Origin: Gemmatimonadaceae bacterium
Lineage (GTDB): Bacteria > Gemmatimonadota > Gemmatimonadetes > Gemmatimonadales > Gemmatimonadaceae
NCBI GenBank assembly: GCA_020846935.1
Contig: JADLCY010000007.1
Location: 62,001 to 126,000 of the forward strand
Reading direction: 5' to 3'
DNA: 64,000 nt
Position numbers and translations under genes: made by a program. The notes under the pieces were generated by a model. It worked only from the letters and a program-made list of their open reading frames with translations, made no database searches and was not told the DNA's origin. Below are positions 35,097-45,600 of the stretch, in pieces. Each line of letters opens with the position of its first letter. Within the stretch, counting starts at the first letter, position 1.

Positions 35097-35902
35097 TCCC
35101 ACGGCATGTACTCCTCCAGCGCCGTGGCGCGGTCGTTCGCGCGCCGCGCCTCCTCGTGGCCAAGGAGACGTTCGATCTCCGCGAAGTCCTCGTCGGTCAG
35201 CGCCGGTTCGCCGCGGGCGTGGAACTTCTGCATGGAGCGCCGGAGCCGCTCGGTGTTGGCGGCTGCCATGTGGGGATCCCCGGCCGGCACGAAGCGCACG
35301 CGATCGACATCGAGCAGCACTGCCTGCAGCTCGCCACCGGCCGACGGGGAGAGCAACACGTTTTTCGCGTTGAGGTCCTGGTGCCACGCGCCAGCGTCGA
35401 GCATCGCGGCGAGAAGTCGCGCGAGCGCGCGGTGCACGGGGGCACGATCGGCACCAGCCGCCGTGCCGATCGTCGTCGCGAGATCGAGTCCCTCGATTTC
35501 GAGGGTCACGACGTCGACGCGGCGCAGCAGCACGGCAGCCGGATAGGTCGCAAAGCCGACGATGGGTGGTGTGGGAACGCCAGCGCGCGCCAGCACCGCC
35601 GAGATGAGCAGCTCCGACGCCGCTGGCGTCGGCGGCAGCCACACGTCGCGAAGAATCGGCGCGAGCAGTCCACCATGCCACGCGTGCCGCACCACCACAC
35701 GTGGGCCATCACCGAGAATCGGCGCGGAGTAGACCCTGCCGCGGCCCTGATACTCGCGGCGATCCGGATGACGGGACGCCCACTGATGGAGGGTGTGGCC
35801 GCGAAGGATATCGGCGATCGCCCCGGTGTACCGCTCGTGTGCGACCGCGAGCGGGGAGATGCCTTCGATGCGTTTGTAGCCTTTCGGCAGCCGCAGGATC
35901 AT
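35093..35902 (-). CDS. Kdo/heptose kinase-like LPS kinase (KdkA/WaaP type)
   Basis: A 269-residue protein-kinase-like enzyme. The catalytic loop is WHQDLNAKNVLL (HxDxxxxN) and the metal-binding segment is VLLDVDRVRF (D at the DFG position). The glycine-rich start is reduced (RGRVYSAPI), as in LPS kinases that phosphorylate Kdo or heptose. N-terminal MILRLPKGYKR fits the family. It overlaps both neighbours by 4 bp, downstream of a nucleotide cyclase and upstream of a heptosyltransferase, so all three are made together. The sugar acceptor is unknown. Confidence 0.75.
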   Translation of the reverse strand: MILRLPKGYKRIEGISPLAVAHERYTGAIADILRGHTLHQWASRHPDRREYQGRGRVYSAPILGDGPRVVVRHAWHGGLLAPILRDVWLPPTPAASELLISAVLARAGVPTPPIVGFATYPAAVLLRRVDVVTLEIEGLDLATTIGTAAGADRAPVHRALARLLAAMLDAGAWHQDLNAKNVLLSPSAGGELQAVLLDVDRVRFVPAGDPHMAAANTERLRRSMQKFHARGEPALTDEDFAEIERLLGHEEARRANDRATALEEYMPWE

Positions 35903-37488
35903 CGCAGAGCGCGGAAGACGACGACGGGCTTCGGCTTGCCCCGCAGCGTGAGCGGATCCCGCGACTGGATCGCGTGTTCGCGCGTGAGTGCGGCGCGCAG
36001 CGGTTCCGACATCAGGATCTCTCCGCCGTCTGCCCAGTCGCAGACACGGCGCGCGGTGTTGACGGTGTCGCCGATCACCGTGTACTCGAGTCGGCGTTCG
36101 GAGCCGGTGTACCCGGCAAACGCTTCGCCGTAGTTGAGTCCGATGCCGACGGAGATCTCCGGTCGGTCGTTGGCCCGCCAGCCGCGATTCAGCTCGTCGA
36201 CGGCGTCGAGCATGTCGCGCGCTGCGGCGAGGGCCAGGTCGGGGTCGTCGGGGCTGCTGATCGGTGCTCCCCACTGCGCCATCACGGCATCGCCGATGAA
36301 CTTGTCGAGCGTGCCGCCGTGCCTGAACACACAGTCCACCATCTCGGTGAAGAACTCCGTCAGCAGGGCCGCCGTTTCGTCGGGTTCCATGCGTGCGGCA
36401 AGCGGTGTAAACCCGCGAATGTCGGCGAACAGCACGGCCACGTGACGCCGCTCTCCGCCGAGTCGAAGCGATTCCGGCATCGCCGCGATGCGCTCGGCCA
36501 TGTGCGGCGTGAAGAACCGCTCGAAGTTCTCGCGGATGCGGGCCTCGAGCCGTATGCGCTCGCCGAAGCGGATGTTGTCGAGTGCGACCGCGCCGATGCC
36601 GGCGAAGGCGACGAGGAAGTCGAGGTCTTCGTCGGACACGCGCACGCTGGGGCGCGGTCCGTCGACGTAGAGCACGCCGAGCACGCGGCCTTCGGATGCG
36701 ATGAGCGGGGCGCACCAGATGCTTCGCACCGTCTCCGTACCGCCCGCCGCGCCGGCATCGGCGTCGGAGACGATCGCCACCTTCTGCTCGACCACGGTCT
36801 TCACGAGCGCCAGGCTGACATCGCGCTCGGCGGGGGCGCCGGTCCGCGTGCGCGACGTTCGCGGGGAGAGCGTGCCGCCGCCGTCGTAGAGCCAGATCGC
36901 CACGTAATCGACGTCGAGCAGCCGAAACGTGAACTGGAGCATGCGGTCGAGGAGCCCCTCGACGGTGGTGGATCGCGTGAGCGCCTTCGAGACCTCCACG
37001 AGGAGCATGAGCTTCTGCCGGTCGCGCTGGACCTGCGTGACAGCGGGATCCGACCCCTCGATGGCGGCCTGCGAGCCGGTGGCCAGGAGCGCCTGTTCCA
37101 GCGCCTGGTCGGCGTCGGGTACGGGCACCTGCCGGATGATCGTCGTCCCGGCGCGGGCGGCGCGGCGGCGCACCTCGGCAGAGCTGTCGTCGATCAGCAG
37201 TTCGGTATGCTGCCTCACGTCGAACGACACCTTGCCGAACACGACGCGTTCGCCCGGCGTTAGGCGCGCCTCGGTCGTGCGCACGCCCTGGTAGAACGTT
37301 CCGTTGCTCGATCCGAGATCGCGGACCGTCACCGACGCGGCCTCGACCACGAGTTCGGCATGCCGACGCGAAACCGTGGGGTCGAGGACGGGTAAGTCAC
37401 AGCTCAGGGCGCGGCCCAGCACGAGCGAGAGCCCCGGACGGAGCTCGAACGTGAGGTTGCCGTCGGCACTGACCAGGCGAAGCGTCAT
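35899..37488 (-). CDS. FHA-GAF class III adenylate/guanylate cyclase
   Basis: A 529-residue multidomain signalling protein. An FHA phosphothreonine-binding domain lies at about residues 5-95 (LVLGRALSCDLPV, SRRHAELV, DLGSSNGTFYQG). A GAF domain is at about 150-330 (VDYVAIWLYD, RSIWCAPLI, VLGVLYVDG). The cyclase homology domain is at about 345-529 with VLFADIRGFTPL (metal Asp), DKFIGDAVMAQWGAP (Lys and second metal Asp) and IGDTVNTARRV. Lys in DKF suggests ATP as substrate, so cAMP. It is translationally coupled to an LPS kinase-like gene. The start at 37488 lies 11 bp from the divergent gene's start. Confidence 0.88.
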   Translation of the reverse strand: MTLRLVSADGNLTFELRPGLSLVLGRALSCDLPVLDPTVSRRHAELVVEAASVTVRDLGSSNGTFYQGVRTTEARLTPGERVVFGKVSFDVRQHTELLIDDSSAEVRRRAARAGTTIIRQVPVPDADQALEQALLATGSQAAIEGSDPAVTQVQRDRQKLMLLVEVSKALTRSTTVEGLLDRMLQFTFRLLDVDYVAIWLYDGGGTLSPRTSRTRTGAPAERDVSLALVKTVVEQKVAIVSDADAGAAGGTETVRSIWCAPLIASEGRVLGVLYVDGPRPSVRVSDEDLDFLVAFAGIGAVALDNIRFGERIRLEARIRENFERFFTPHMAERIAAMPESLRLGGERRHVAVLFADIRGFTPLAARMEPDETAALLTEFFTEMVDCVFRHGGTLDKFIGDAVMAQWGAPISSPDDPDLALAAARDMLDAVDELNRGWRANDRPEISVGIGLNYGEAFAGYTGSERRLEYTVIGDTVNTARRVCDWADGGEILMSEPLRAALTREHAIQSRDPLTLRGKPKPVVVFRALR

Positions 37489-37499
37489 GAACCCGGAAT

Positions 37500-39587
37500 A
37501 TGTTACGTTTGACCGCCATGTGGCACCGCGCCCTGCCGTTCCTCGTCGCCGCGCTCCTCGCCGCCGCGCCGGCTGCGGCGCAGGAGTGGAACGACGCGCG
37601 CACGCGCGACCTCGTGACGCGAGCCACCTTGCGCCGAGCGCGCCAGCTCGCGGACACCGCGCTCGCCGATTACACGGCATCGGCGCGCGGATACGTCACC
37701 TTCCTCGCGCAGCTCGGTGAGGGCTTCGTCCTGCCGCCCAGGGTGGTGAAGGCCGATCAGCTCGATCTCGAGATCCACTGGAAGGCGCCGAACCACAGCC
37801 GGCAGTGGATCGTCGGGCGTCGCGACACGCTGCTGCTGCCCACCGACATCAGCTATCATCGCGATCACCTCGGCATCGTTCAGAACAACTTCCCCGACAT
37901 CATTCGCCTCGGCGACGGTGACGAGGTGCAGGACGTGCCGCACCCGCTTTCGGCGCCCGGCCTCGCCACGTACGACTTTGCGATCGGCGACTCGTTGCGC
38001 ATCGAAATCCCGGGGCGGACGATCGACGTGTACGAGGTGAAGGTGCGGCCGCGCAACGATCGCGTACCCGCGGCCGTTGGCGCGCTCTACCTCGCGAAGG
38101 ACGACGCCCAGGTGGTGCGCATGGCCTTCTCCTTCACGCGCGTCGCGCTGAAGGATCCGCAGCTCGAGGACGTCTCCATCATCCTCGAAAACTCGCTCAT
38201 CGCCGAGCGCTTCTGGCTTCCCCGGCGCCAGGAGATCGAGATTCGGCGCAGCGGCAGCTGGATGGACTTTCCGGTGAAAGGCATCATCCGCGGTCGATGG
38301 GACATTCGGGACTACACGGTAAATGCTGGCGGCACCGTGGCCCTGTCGCCCGGGCCGGAGATCCAGTGGGCGCCGCCGGAACGTCGCGCGCGGCATCGCT
38401 TCCCGCCCACGCCGATTCTCGACTCGCTGCCCGACGGCGTTACCATTGCCACCGACGACGAGGTGCGGCAGGTCCAGGAGGAGGCACGCCGACTGGTGCG
38501 GGCGCAGGCGCTTGCTCGCGCCCGAACGACGCGACCCGCCGCCCGCTCGCTCAGCGACCTGGCCCAGGTGAACCGGGTCGAAGGCCTCGCCATCGGCGCG
38601 GGCGTGCGGCGCCGCCTGGGCGCCGGGTTCGACCTGGCGCTGCTCGGCCGGTTCGGCGTCGCCGACGAACGGGGGAAGGGCACGGTCTCGTTAGGCCGCG
38701 AACGGGCCGACGGCCTGGCGTTGCGACTCGCGGCGTATCGCGATTTCCGTGAGGCCGGCGACGTCGCCGAGACCTCGCGTGCACGAAACTCGATCGCGGC
38801 CCAGGAGTTCGGCGCGGACTACTCGCAGCCCTACGGCGTGCGCGGGGCATCCCTGTCGATCTCCGGCCACGCCTCGGAACTCTGGCACTGGTCCCTCGAA
38901 GGGGCCGCGGAGGCGCAGCGCGCCCTCGAGGTACATGCCGTCCCATTCCAGGGGCGGTACCAGCCCACGCTCCTCGTCGACTCCGCCCAGGCCCTCCGCG
39001 TCGCCTTTCGACTCGAACGCCCCAGCGCGCCCTGGTACCGCGGGTCGTTGCTGAGCGTCCGCGCCGAAGGCCGGTTCGGTCATTTCGTCCCCGAGCCACG
39101 AGAAGGGGAGGTGGTCGCGACGAACACCTGGCGCGCGTTTGTCGGCGCAGAATTGCTCGCGCCCACGGGTCGCGGTGCCATGGTCGTGCGCGCGGCCGTT
39201 GGCGGTGTCCGGGGTGACCACGGCGTACCCCCGCAGGAGCTGCTATTGGCCGGTGGCCCCATCTCGGCGCCTGGGTACGGCTTTCACGAGTTTCGCGCCA
39301 CGGGCCTGGTGACCGCGCGGCTCGAATTGCGCCGCCCGGTGCCCTTCGTGCGCATTCCGCTGGGACGCTGGGGCCAGATTCCGCCAACCCTCACCTTGGC
39401 TCCATACGCCGGCACCGTCGGCGTGGGAGGCCGCCGAGGTGCTGCGGAGCAGGGGATGTTCCCCTACGTTGGCCTGGGCGCGATCGGCGTGTTCGACCTA
39501 CTCCGGTTCGATGTCGCTCGCGGGCTGCGCGACGGACGCTGGCGTTTTGCCGTCGACGTCACGCGCGATTTCTGGTCCATTCTGTAA
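37500..39587 (+). CDS. Large outer-membrane beta-barrel protein with periplasmic N-terminal domain
   Basis: A 695-residue exported protein (signal peptide ending AAPAAAQ). Residues 60-290 form a soluble beta-rich region (for example RTIDVYEVKVRPRNDRVP, VGALYLAKDDAQVVRMAFSF). From about residue 360 to the end the sequence alternates as in a 12- to 16-strand barrel and ends RWRFAVDVTRDFWSIL, with a terminal hydrophobic/aromatic residue pattern. The layout resembles DUF5686-type proteins of Bacteroidota; that is an inference. The ATG at 37500 or 37518 may start it; both leave a signal peptide. It is divergent from the cyclase gene, with almost no intergenic DNA. Confidence 0.7.
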   Translation: MLRLTAMWHRALPFLVAALLAAAPAAAQEWNDARTRDLVTRATLRRARQLADTALADYTASARGYVTFLAQLGEGFVLPPRVVKADQLDLEIHWKAPNHSRQWIVGRRDTLLLPTDISYHRDHLGIVQNNFPDIIRLGDGDEVQDVPHPLSAPGLATYDFAIGDSLRIEIPGRTIDVYEVKVRPRNDRVPAAVGALYLAKDDAQVVRMAFSFTRVALKDPQLEDVSIILENSLIAERFWLPRRQEIEIRRSGSWMDFPVKGIIRGRWDIRDYTVNAGGTVALSPGPEIQWAPPERRARHRFPPTPILDSLPDGVTIATDDEVRQVQEEARRLVRAQALARARTTRPAARSLSDLAQVNRVEGLAIGAGVRRRLGAGFDLALLGRFGVADERGKGTVSLGRERADGLALRLAAYRDFREAGDVAETSRARNSIAAQEFGADYSQPYGVRGASLSISGHASELWHWSLEGAAEAQRALEVHAVPFQGRYQPTLLVDSAQALRVAFRLERPSAPWYRGSLLSVRAEGRFGHFVPEPREGEVVATNTWRAFVGAELLAPTGRGAMVVRAAVGGVRGDHGVPPQELLLAGGPISAPGYGFHEFRATGLVTARLELRRPVPFVRIPLGRWGQIPPTLTLAPYAGTVGVGGRRGAAEQGMFPYVGLGAIGVFDLLRFDVARGLRDGRWRFAVDVTRDFWSIL

Positions 39588-39706
39588 AGATCCGGTACAG
39601 GGCCACTGCGACAATGTGACGATACTCCGGGTCAATCACTCCATTGGGAGTGCGCCCTGTCTGGACGCAGACAGGTTCCGCCTGACCCGGCCCGCTGCTG
39701 CCCGCA

Positions 39707-41950
39707 ATGCACCCAGTCACTCATCGGGACGAATGGCTTGTCCCGACCTTGAGCAAGCTCATCGACGCCCTCGCTCTCGAGGACATCCGCGCCAACGCGG
39801 AGAGTCTCTGGAGCGAAGTCGTGCGACGCGGACTGGTCACGGACGACCGAATTCTCGCAGCGCTCGCGACGCGGTTCCGGATGCCTGTCGCCGAGCTCGC
39901 GACGGTGACCAGCGATGCGCGGGATGCCGTCACCGAAACGTTGGCGCGGAAGTACCAGATCGTGCCGCTGACCGTGGCGGACCACACGCTCGACATCGCG
40001 ACGGCAAATCCCAACGACCTGGATTGCGAGCGCGCGCTCGGCTTTGCGACGGGCAAGTCGATCCGTATGCGCCTGGCGTCGCCCTCCGCGATCGCCGCGC
40101 GTATCGATGAGCTCTATCAGCCAGAGACCGTCTTCAACCGACTGATCGACGCCGTCGGAGACACGGACCTCGAGACCATCGCCGAGGGCGAGGAACTGGC
40201 CGATCTCGACGTCGGGTCAGAGACGTCGTCGGCGCGGCCAATCATCCGGCTGGTGGATCACATCATCGCCGAGGGGATCTCGCAGCGGGCGAGCGATATC
40301 CACCTGGAGATGCAGGAAAAGGGCGTGCAGGTGACGCTGCGCGTCGACGGCGTGCTGCGGCCGACGATGTTGTTGCCGCGCGCGGTGGGCATCCCGCTCG
40401 TGTCTCGCATCAAGATCATGTCCGGGCTCGACATCGCCGATCGGCTCCGGCCGCAGGACGGGCGGGCACGGGTCTCGGTGAGTGGTCGGCGCGTTGACCT
40501 CCGGGTGTCGACGCTGCCCGCGTCGACGGGAGAAAAGGTCGTCGTCCGCATCCTCGATGCCGGGTCCACCGTGCTCGAACTGGGTGCGCTTGGTATCAGT
40601 CAGGCCGATCTCGCCCAGATCCAGCACCTGATCAACCTGCGCGAGGGCATCATCCTCGTCACCGGCCCGACGGGGTCCGGCAAGACGACCACGCTGTACG
40701 CCGCGCTGCGCACCATCCAGCAGCGCGGCGTGAACATCGTGACGGTCGAGGATCCCGTCGAATACAAGCTCAACGGCATCGTGCAGGTGCAGGTCAACGA
40801 GAAGGCGGGGCTGACCTTTGCGGCCGCGCTGCGCTCGATCCTGCGACAGGATCCCGACGTGGTGCTCGTGGGCGAGATTCGCGACCGGGAGACGGCGGGC
40901 ATCGCCATCCAGGCGTCGCTGACCGGTCACCTGGTGCTGTCGACCCTGCACACGATCGACGCGGCGACGACGGTCTCACGCCTGCTCGACATCGGCATCG
41001 AGTCCTACAAGCTCGGCGCCGCGATCAAGGGCATCGTGGCGCAACGCCTGCTGCGCCGACTGTGCCCGAACTGCCGCAAACCGCACACCGAGCCGCTGTC
41101 GGCACGCCTGCGCCGCCACGTGCCGGACGGCGCGACGTTGTTCAAGGCGGCCGGCTGTCACGAGTGCAACAACACGGGCTATCGCGGACGCCTTGCGCTC
41201 ATGGAAGTCCTCGTTGCGGACGCCGAGGTCGAGCGCCGTATCTCGGCGGGTGAGAGCGCCGAACGCATCGCCGCCGCGGCCCGGGAAGGCATGGCGATGC
41301 GTTCGCTCTGGCAGTCCGGCATCGACCACGTCGTCGAAGGCAACACCGACCTGGACGAATTGCTGCGCGTCGTCGAGGTGCCGATCGAATCCGGACCACC
41401 CCGCCCGACGCCGCACTCCGTCCTGTCGGTGCCGACTCCCACGCCGACGGGCAAGGCACCGCTGGGCTCGGCACGAAACGGGCGGCCCACGCCGGCTCCG
41501 GGAACGCTAACGGCCCCGGTCGAAGCGGCCTTCGAGCTCATCGACGACATTCCAGCCGCGCCGCGCCGAAGTGGACAGCCCACCGTGCTCCTCGTCGAGG
41601 ACGAACAGCACCTGCGGCACGTACTCAAGGAAATGCTCGAACGGGACGGATTCACGGTTATCGAGGCGGCCGACGGAATCCAGGCGCTCGAGGAGGTCGA
41701 TCATGCCTCGCCAGACGCGGTAGTGCTGGACCTCAACCTGCCCCGTCTCGACGGGTTCGGCGTGCTGGCCCGCCTGCGCTCCCGACGCCCCACCGCAGGC
41801 CTTCCGGTCATTGTGCTCACGGCTGCGACCGATGAGGACAACGAGGTCCGGGTCTTTGATGGCGGCGCCACCGACTTCCTGTCCAAGCCGTTCCGCCCAC
41901 GCGCACTGTCCGCCCGCCTGCGAGCGCACATCAAAGCGCGTCGATCGTAA
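39707..41950 (+). CDS. Type IV pilus/type II secretion assembly ATPase (PilB/GspE) fused to a C-terminal receiver domain
   Basis: A 747-residue protein. The N-terminal MshEN-like region (about 15-140) is followed by the secretion ATPase: Walker A GPTGSGKT (320-327), the Asp box VEDPVEYKLNGIVQVQVN, Walker B VLVGEIRDRETA (about 385) and the His box TLHTIDAATTVSRL. The zinc site is CPNC at 453-456 with CHECNNTGYRG further on. A Pro-rich linker leads to a CheY-like receiver from about 625 (TVLLVEDEQHLRHVL), with phospho-acceptor Asp675 in VVLDLNLPRLDG and Lys in FLSKPF. It powers pilus or pseudopilus extension. No other pilus gene is adjacent. A terminator follows. Confidence 0.9.
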   Translation: MHPVTHRDEWLVPTLSKLIDALALEDIRANAESLWSEVVRRGLVTDDRILAALATRFRMPVAELATVTSDARDAVTETLARKYQIVPLTVADHTLDIATANPNDLDCERALGFATGKSIRMRLASPSAIAARIDELYQPETVFNRLIDAVGDTDLETIAEGEELADLDVGSETSSARPIIRLVDHIIAEGISQRASDIHLEMQEKGVQVTLRVDGVLRPTMLLPRAVGIPLVSRIKIMSGLDIADRLRPQDGRARVSVSGRRVDLRVSTLPASTGEKVVVRILDAGSTVLELGALGISQADLAQIQHLINLREGIILVTGPTGSGKTTTLYAALRTIQQRGVNIVTVEDPVEYKLNGIVQVQVNEKAGLTFAAALRSILRQDPDVVLVGEIRDRETAGIAIQASLTGHLVLSTLHTIDAATTVSRLLDIGIESYKLGAAIKGIVAQRLLRRLCPNCRKPHTEPLSARLRRHVPDGATLFKAAGCHECNNTGYRGRLALMEVLVADAEVERRISAGESAERIAAAAREGMAMRSLWQSGIDHVVEGNTDLDELLRVVEVPIESGPPRPTPHSVLSVPTPTPTGKAPLGSARNGRPTPAPGTLTAPVEAAFELIDDIPAAPRRSGQPTVLLVEDEQHLRHVLKEMLERDGFTVIEAADGIQALEEVDHASPDAVVLDLNLPRLDGFGVLARLRSRRPTAGLPVIVLTAATDEDNEVRVFDGGATDFLSKPFRPRALSARLRAHIKARRS

Positions 41951-42255
41951 CGCTCTGCCCTGCAACTGCTTAGGGTTTCGGAGCACGGGAGCATCTGATG
42001 ATGCTCCCGTCGCCTTTCGAGGATCATTGCACGCTCTTCAGCCCGGAGTCGGGCGTGCCGACCACTGGCTTGCGGAACTCCGCGCCCAACGCGCCACGGA
42101 CGACCACGGAGCGCACCGCGGGGCTCGGGCAGGAGGAAGAAGAGGACTTGGCGGTCGATGGCACGCGCCACCGCTGCGCGCGGGTGAGCGCGGCATCCCC
42201 CGCGCACGCCACTTGTACACTGGCGTGCGATTGTGCGCCCGTGCACTATCGAGTC
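41951..42255. other. Intergenic region after the pilB-like gene
   Basis: Apart from the terminator at 41986-42009, no gene is seen. The frame of the next gene stays open upstream (from 41998), but that translation has no protein-like features and precedes the signal peptide. Confidence 0.5.
41986..42009 (+). terminator. Terminator hairpin of the pilB-like gene
   Basis: Perfect 10-bp stem CGGGAGCATC / GATGCTCCCG with a TGAT loop, 35 bp after the stop, followed by TCGCCTTTC. Confidence 0.6.
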
Positions 42256-42735
42256 ATGCAGCGTTTTCCGGTCAGGTTTTTTGTACTCGCGTTCCTCCCA
42301 GCCCTCGCGTGGCACCGGGCCTCGGCCCAGGATTCCACGTACAGACGGGGGCGCGCGGTCGGTGACTCCGTGGCCTCGACCACGCTTCAGATGGGGTGGT
42401 TCGCCGGGGGGCTCGTGGCGGGAGCCGTTGCCGGACCGTTCGGCGGCTGGTGGGCAGTCAGCCGCGCCGGACGTCCCGTTTCGGGTGACGTCCCCCTTGG
42501 CACGGCAGAACGCGACCCCGAGTTCACCAAAGGCTTTACCGACGGTTACCGCCGCGGCGAGCGCTCCCGGCGGCGTGAGTATGCCTTCGCAGGGAGCATG
42601 GTCGGGACCGCGGCTCTTGCGGTGATCATCGTGCAGATGGCGCATGCGCGTGACAAAGTCGGCGGTAACGGCCCACCGGGCGATGGTGGCCCGAATCTGG
42701 TGCGAATCCCGTTGTTGCGATTGGTTATCCCGTAA
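42256..42735 (+). CDS. Hypothetical exported membrane protein
   Basis: A 159-residue protein with a signal peptide (MQRFPVRFFVLAFLPALAWH, cleavage near SAQ). Two hydrophobic stretches follow, MGWFAGGLVAGAVAGPFGGWWAV and the glycine/alanine-rich FAGSMVGTAALAVIIVQMA, separated by a basic segment YRRGERSRRREY. The C-terminus is Gly/Pro-rich. No family is recognised. The ATG at 42256 is chosen because it puts the signal peptide at the N-terminus. It is flanked by terminator-like hairpins on both sides and so is probably monocistronic. Confidence 0.6.
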   Translation: MQRFPVRFFVLAFLPALAWHRASAQDSTYRRGRAVGDSVASTTLQMGWFAGGLVAGAVAGPFGGWWAVSRAGRPVSGDVPLGTAERDPEFTKGFTDGYRRGERSRRREYAFAGSMVGTAALAVIIVQMAHARDKVGGNGPPGDGGPNLVRIPLLRLVIP

Positions 42736-42737
42736 GG

Positions 42738-42769
42738 GCCGTCACGCGCACGGACCGCAGCGTGACGGC
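42738..42769 (+). terminator. Hairpin directly after the hypothetical exported protein
   Basis: Perfect 10-bp arms GCCGTCACGC (42738-42747) / GCGTGACGGC (42760-42769) with a 12-nt loop begin 2 bp after the stop codon. There is no U tract. Confidence 0.45.
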
Positions 42770-42779
42770 ATCCGACTCC

Positions 42780-42917
42780 GGATCGCAGCCGCCGGCGCAC
42801 GCCGGCGAGATGTCAAGGAAAGATGCGAAGCGGGGCCCGGCATTGCCGGGCCCCGTCGCGTGTGTGCTGTGCCGATCGCGGTTCAGCACGATCCATTGAG
42901 ATAGCAGTTCGCGAGCC
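42780..42917. repeat. 138-bp direct repeat, copy 1 (orphan susD tail plus hairpin)
   Basis: This block matches 44132-44269 at about 93% by hand count (10 differences in 138). It contains the last 11 codons of a SusD-like gene on the minus strand ([10 protein letters not shown] and stop at 42883-42885) and the perfect hairpin CGGGGCCCGGCA-T-TGCCGGGCCCCG (42831-42855). No susD body precedes it, so it is a detached gene tail. The rest of this gap, 42918-43292, shows no gene or other element I can support. Confidence 0.85.
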
Positions 42918-43292
42918 CCTGGCGGGCGCGTTCATCGCACGCGCGAGCCCGGTCGCGAACTCCTACCGCATGCTCGTGACGCTGCGGTATTCGGTCTGAC
43001 ATCGAGCACAGGTCAACCAAGGGGCAGCAAGTATCTCTCATACGGATACGGCGCAATCACCGCCTGATTGATCCACCATGAGCACGCGAACGACCGGAGC
43101 CAACAGCGAGACGCGGTGGCTCCCCTGACTGGTAGGTCTCACTCGCTGGGCTCTCACGGTATGGCGGGCTCGTTCGCGTTCGGAGAAGAGCTCACGTCGC
43201 CGTCAACCAGCTGAACCTCGGATTCGCGGCCACCAGGCACGCGAATGGCCCGACCGCGAGGCACATCGTCGCGTTGGAGACTATGATTCAGC

Positions 43293-43697
43293 ATGCCGCA
43301 GAAACGAATTCCACTCGTCGAGCACGTGCCGAAGACCCTCAAACGCGGGAATCGCACAGCCGCGCCGGGGATTCCGGCAAACATCAGGGTTGATGGCCTC
43401 ACCCTCGATGAGAGCGACCGCGACTACATCCGGAGAAGGCTTGGTGAGAAGCTCGGACGATATGCGGGGTCCGTCGAGCGCATCTCGGTCCGATTGCGCG
43501 ACATCAACGGTCCTCGTGGTGGCGTTGATGTACGCTGCCGCATCAAGGTCGTTCTGAGCGGCCTGCCGAGCATCGTCGTCGAGCAACAGAACACTGCCTT
43601 TCGACCCGCGCTCACGGAAGCGCTGGCCAGTGTCGAGCGAGCGGTGCGACGCACGCTGCAGCGTAAGCGCACGCGACCCCTGCGCGCCAAGCAATAG
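43293..43697 (+). CDS. hpf: HPF/RaiA-type ribosome hibernation factor
   Basis: A 134-residue protein similar to short ribosome-hibernation promoting factors. After a basic N-terminal extension (about 25 residues), the core reads DESDRDYIRRRLGEKLGRY, then SVERISVRLRDINGPRGGVD, VRCRIKVVLSGLPSIVVEQQ and a final helix ASVERAVRRTLQRKR. Such proteins bind the 30S decoding region and stabilise idle ribosomes. It is clearly shorter than long HPF (no C-terminal dimerisation domain). It sits alone between the two copies of a 138-bp repeat. Confidence 0.75.
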   Translation: MPQKRIPLVEHVPKTLKRGNRTAAPGIPANIRVDGLTLDESDRDYIRRRLGEKLGRYAGSVERISVRLRDINGPRGGVDVRCRIKVVLSGLPSIVVEQQNTAFRPALTEALASVERAVRRTLQRKRTRPLRAKQ

Positions 43698-45587
<1,890 letters not shown>

Positions 45588-45600
45588 TGGGTCGTCTCCG

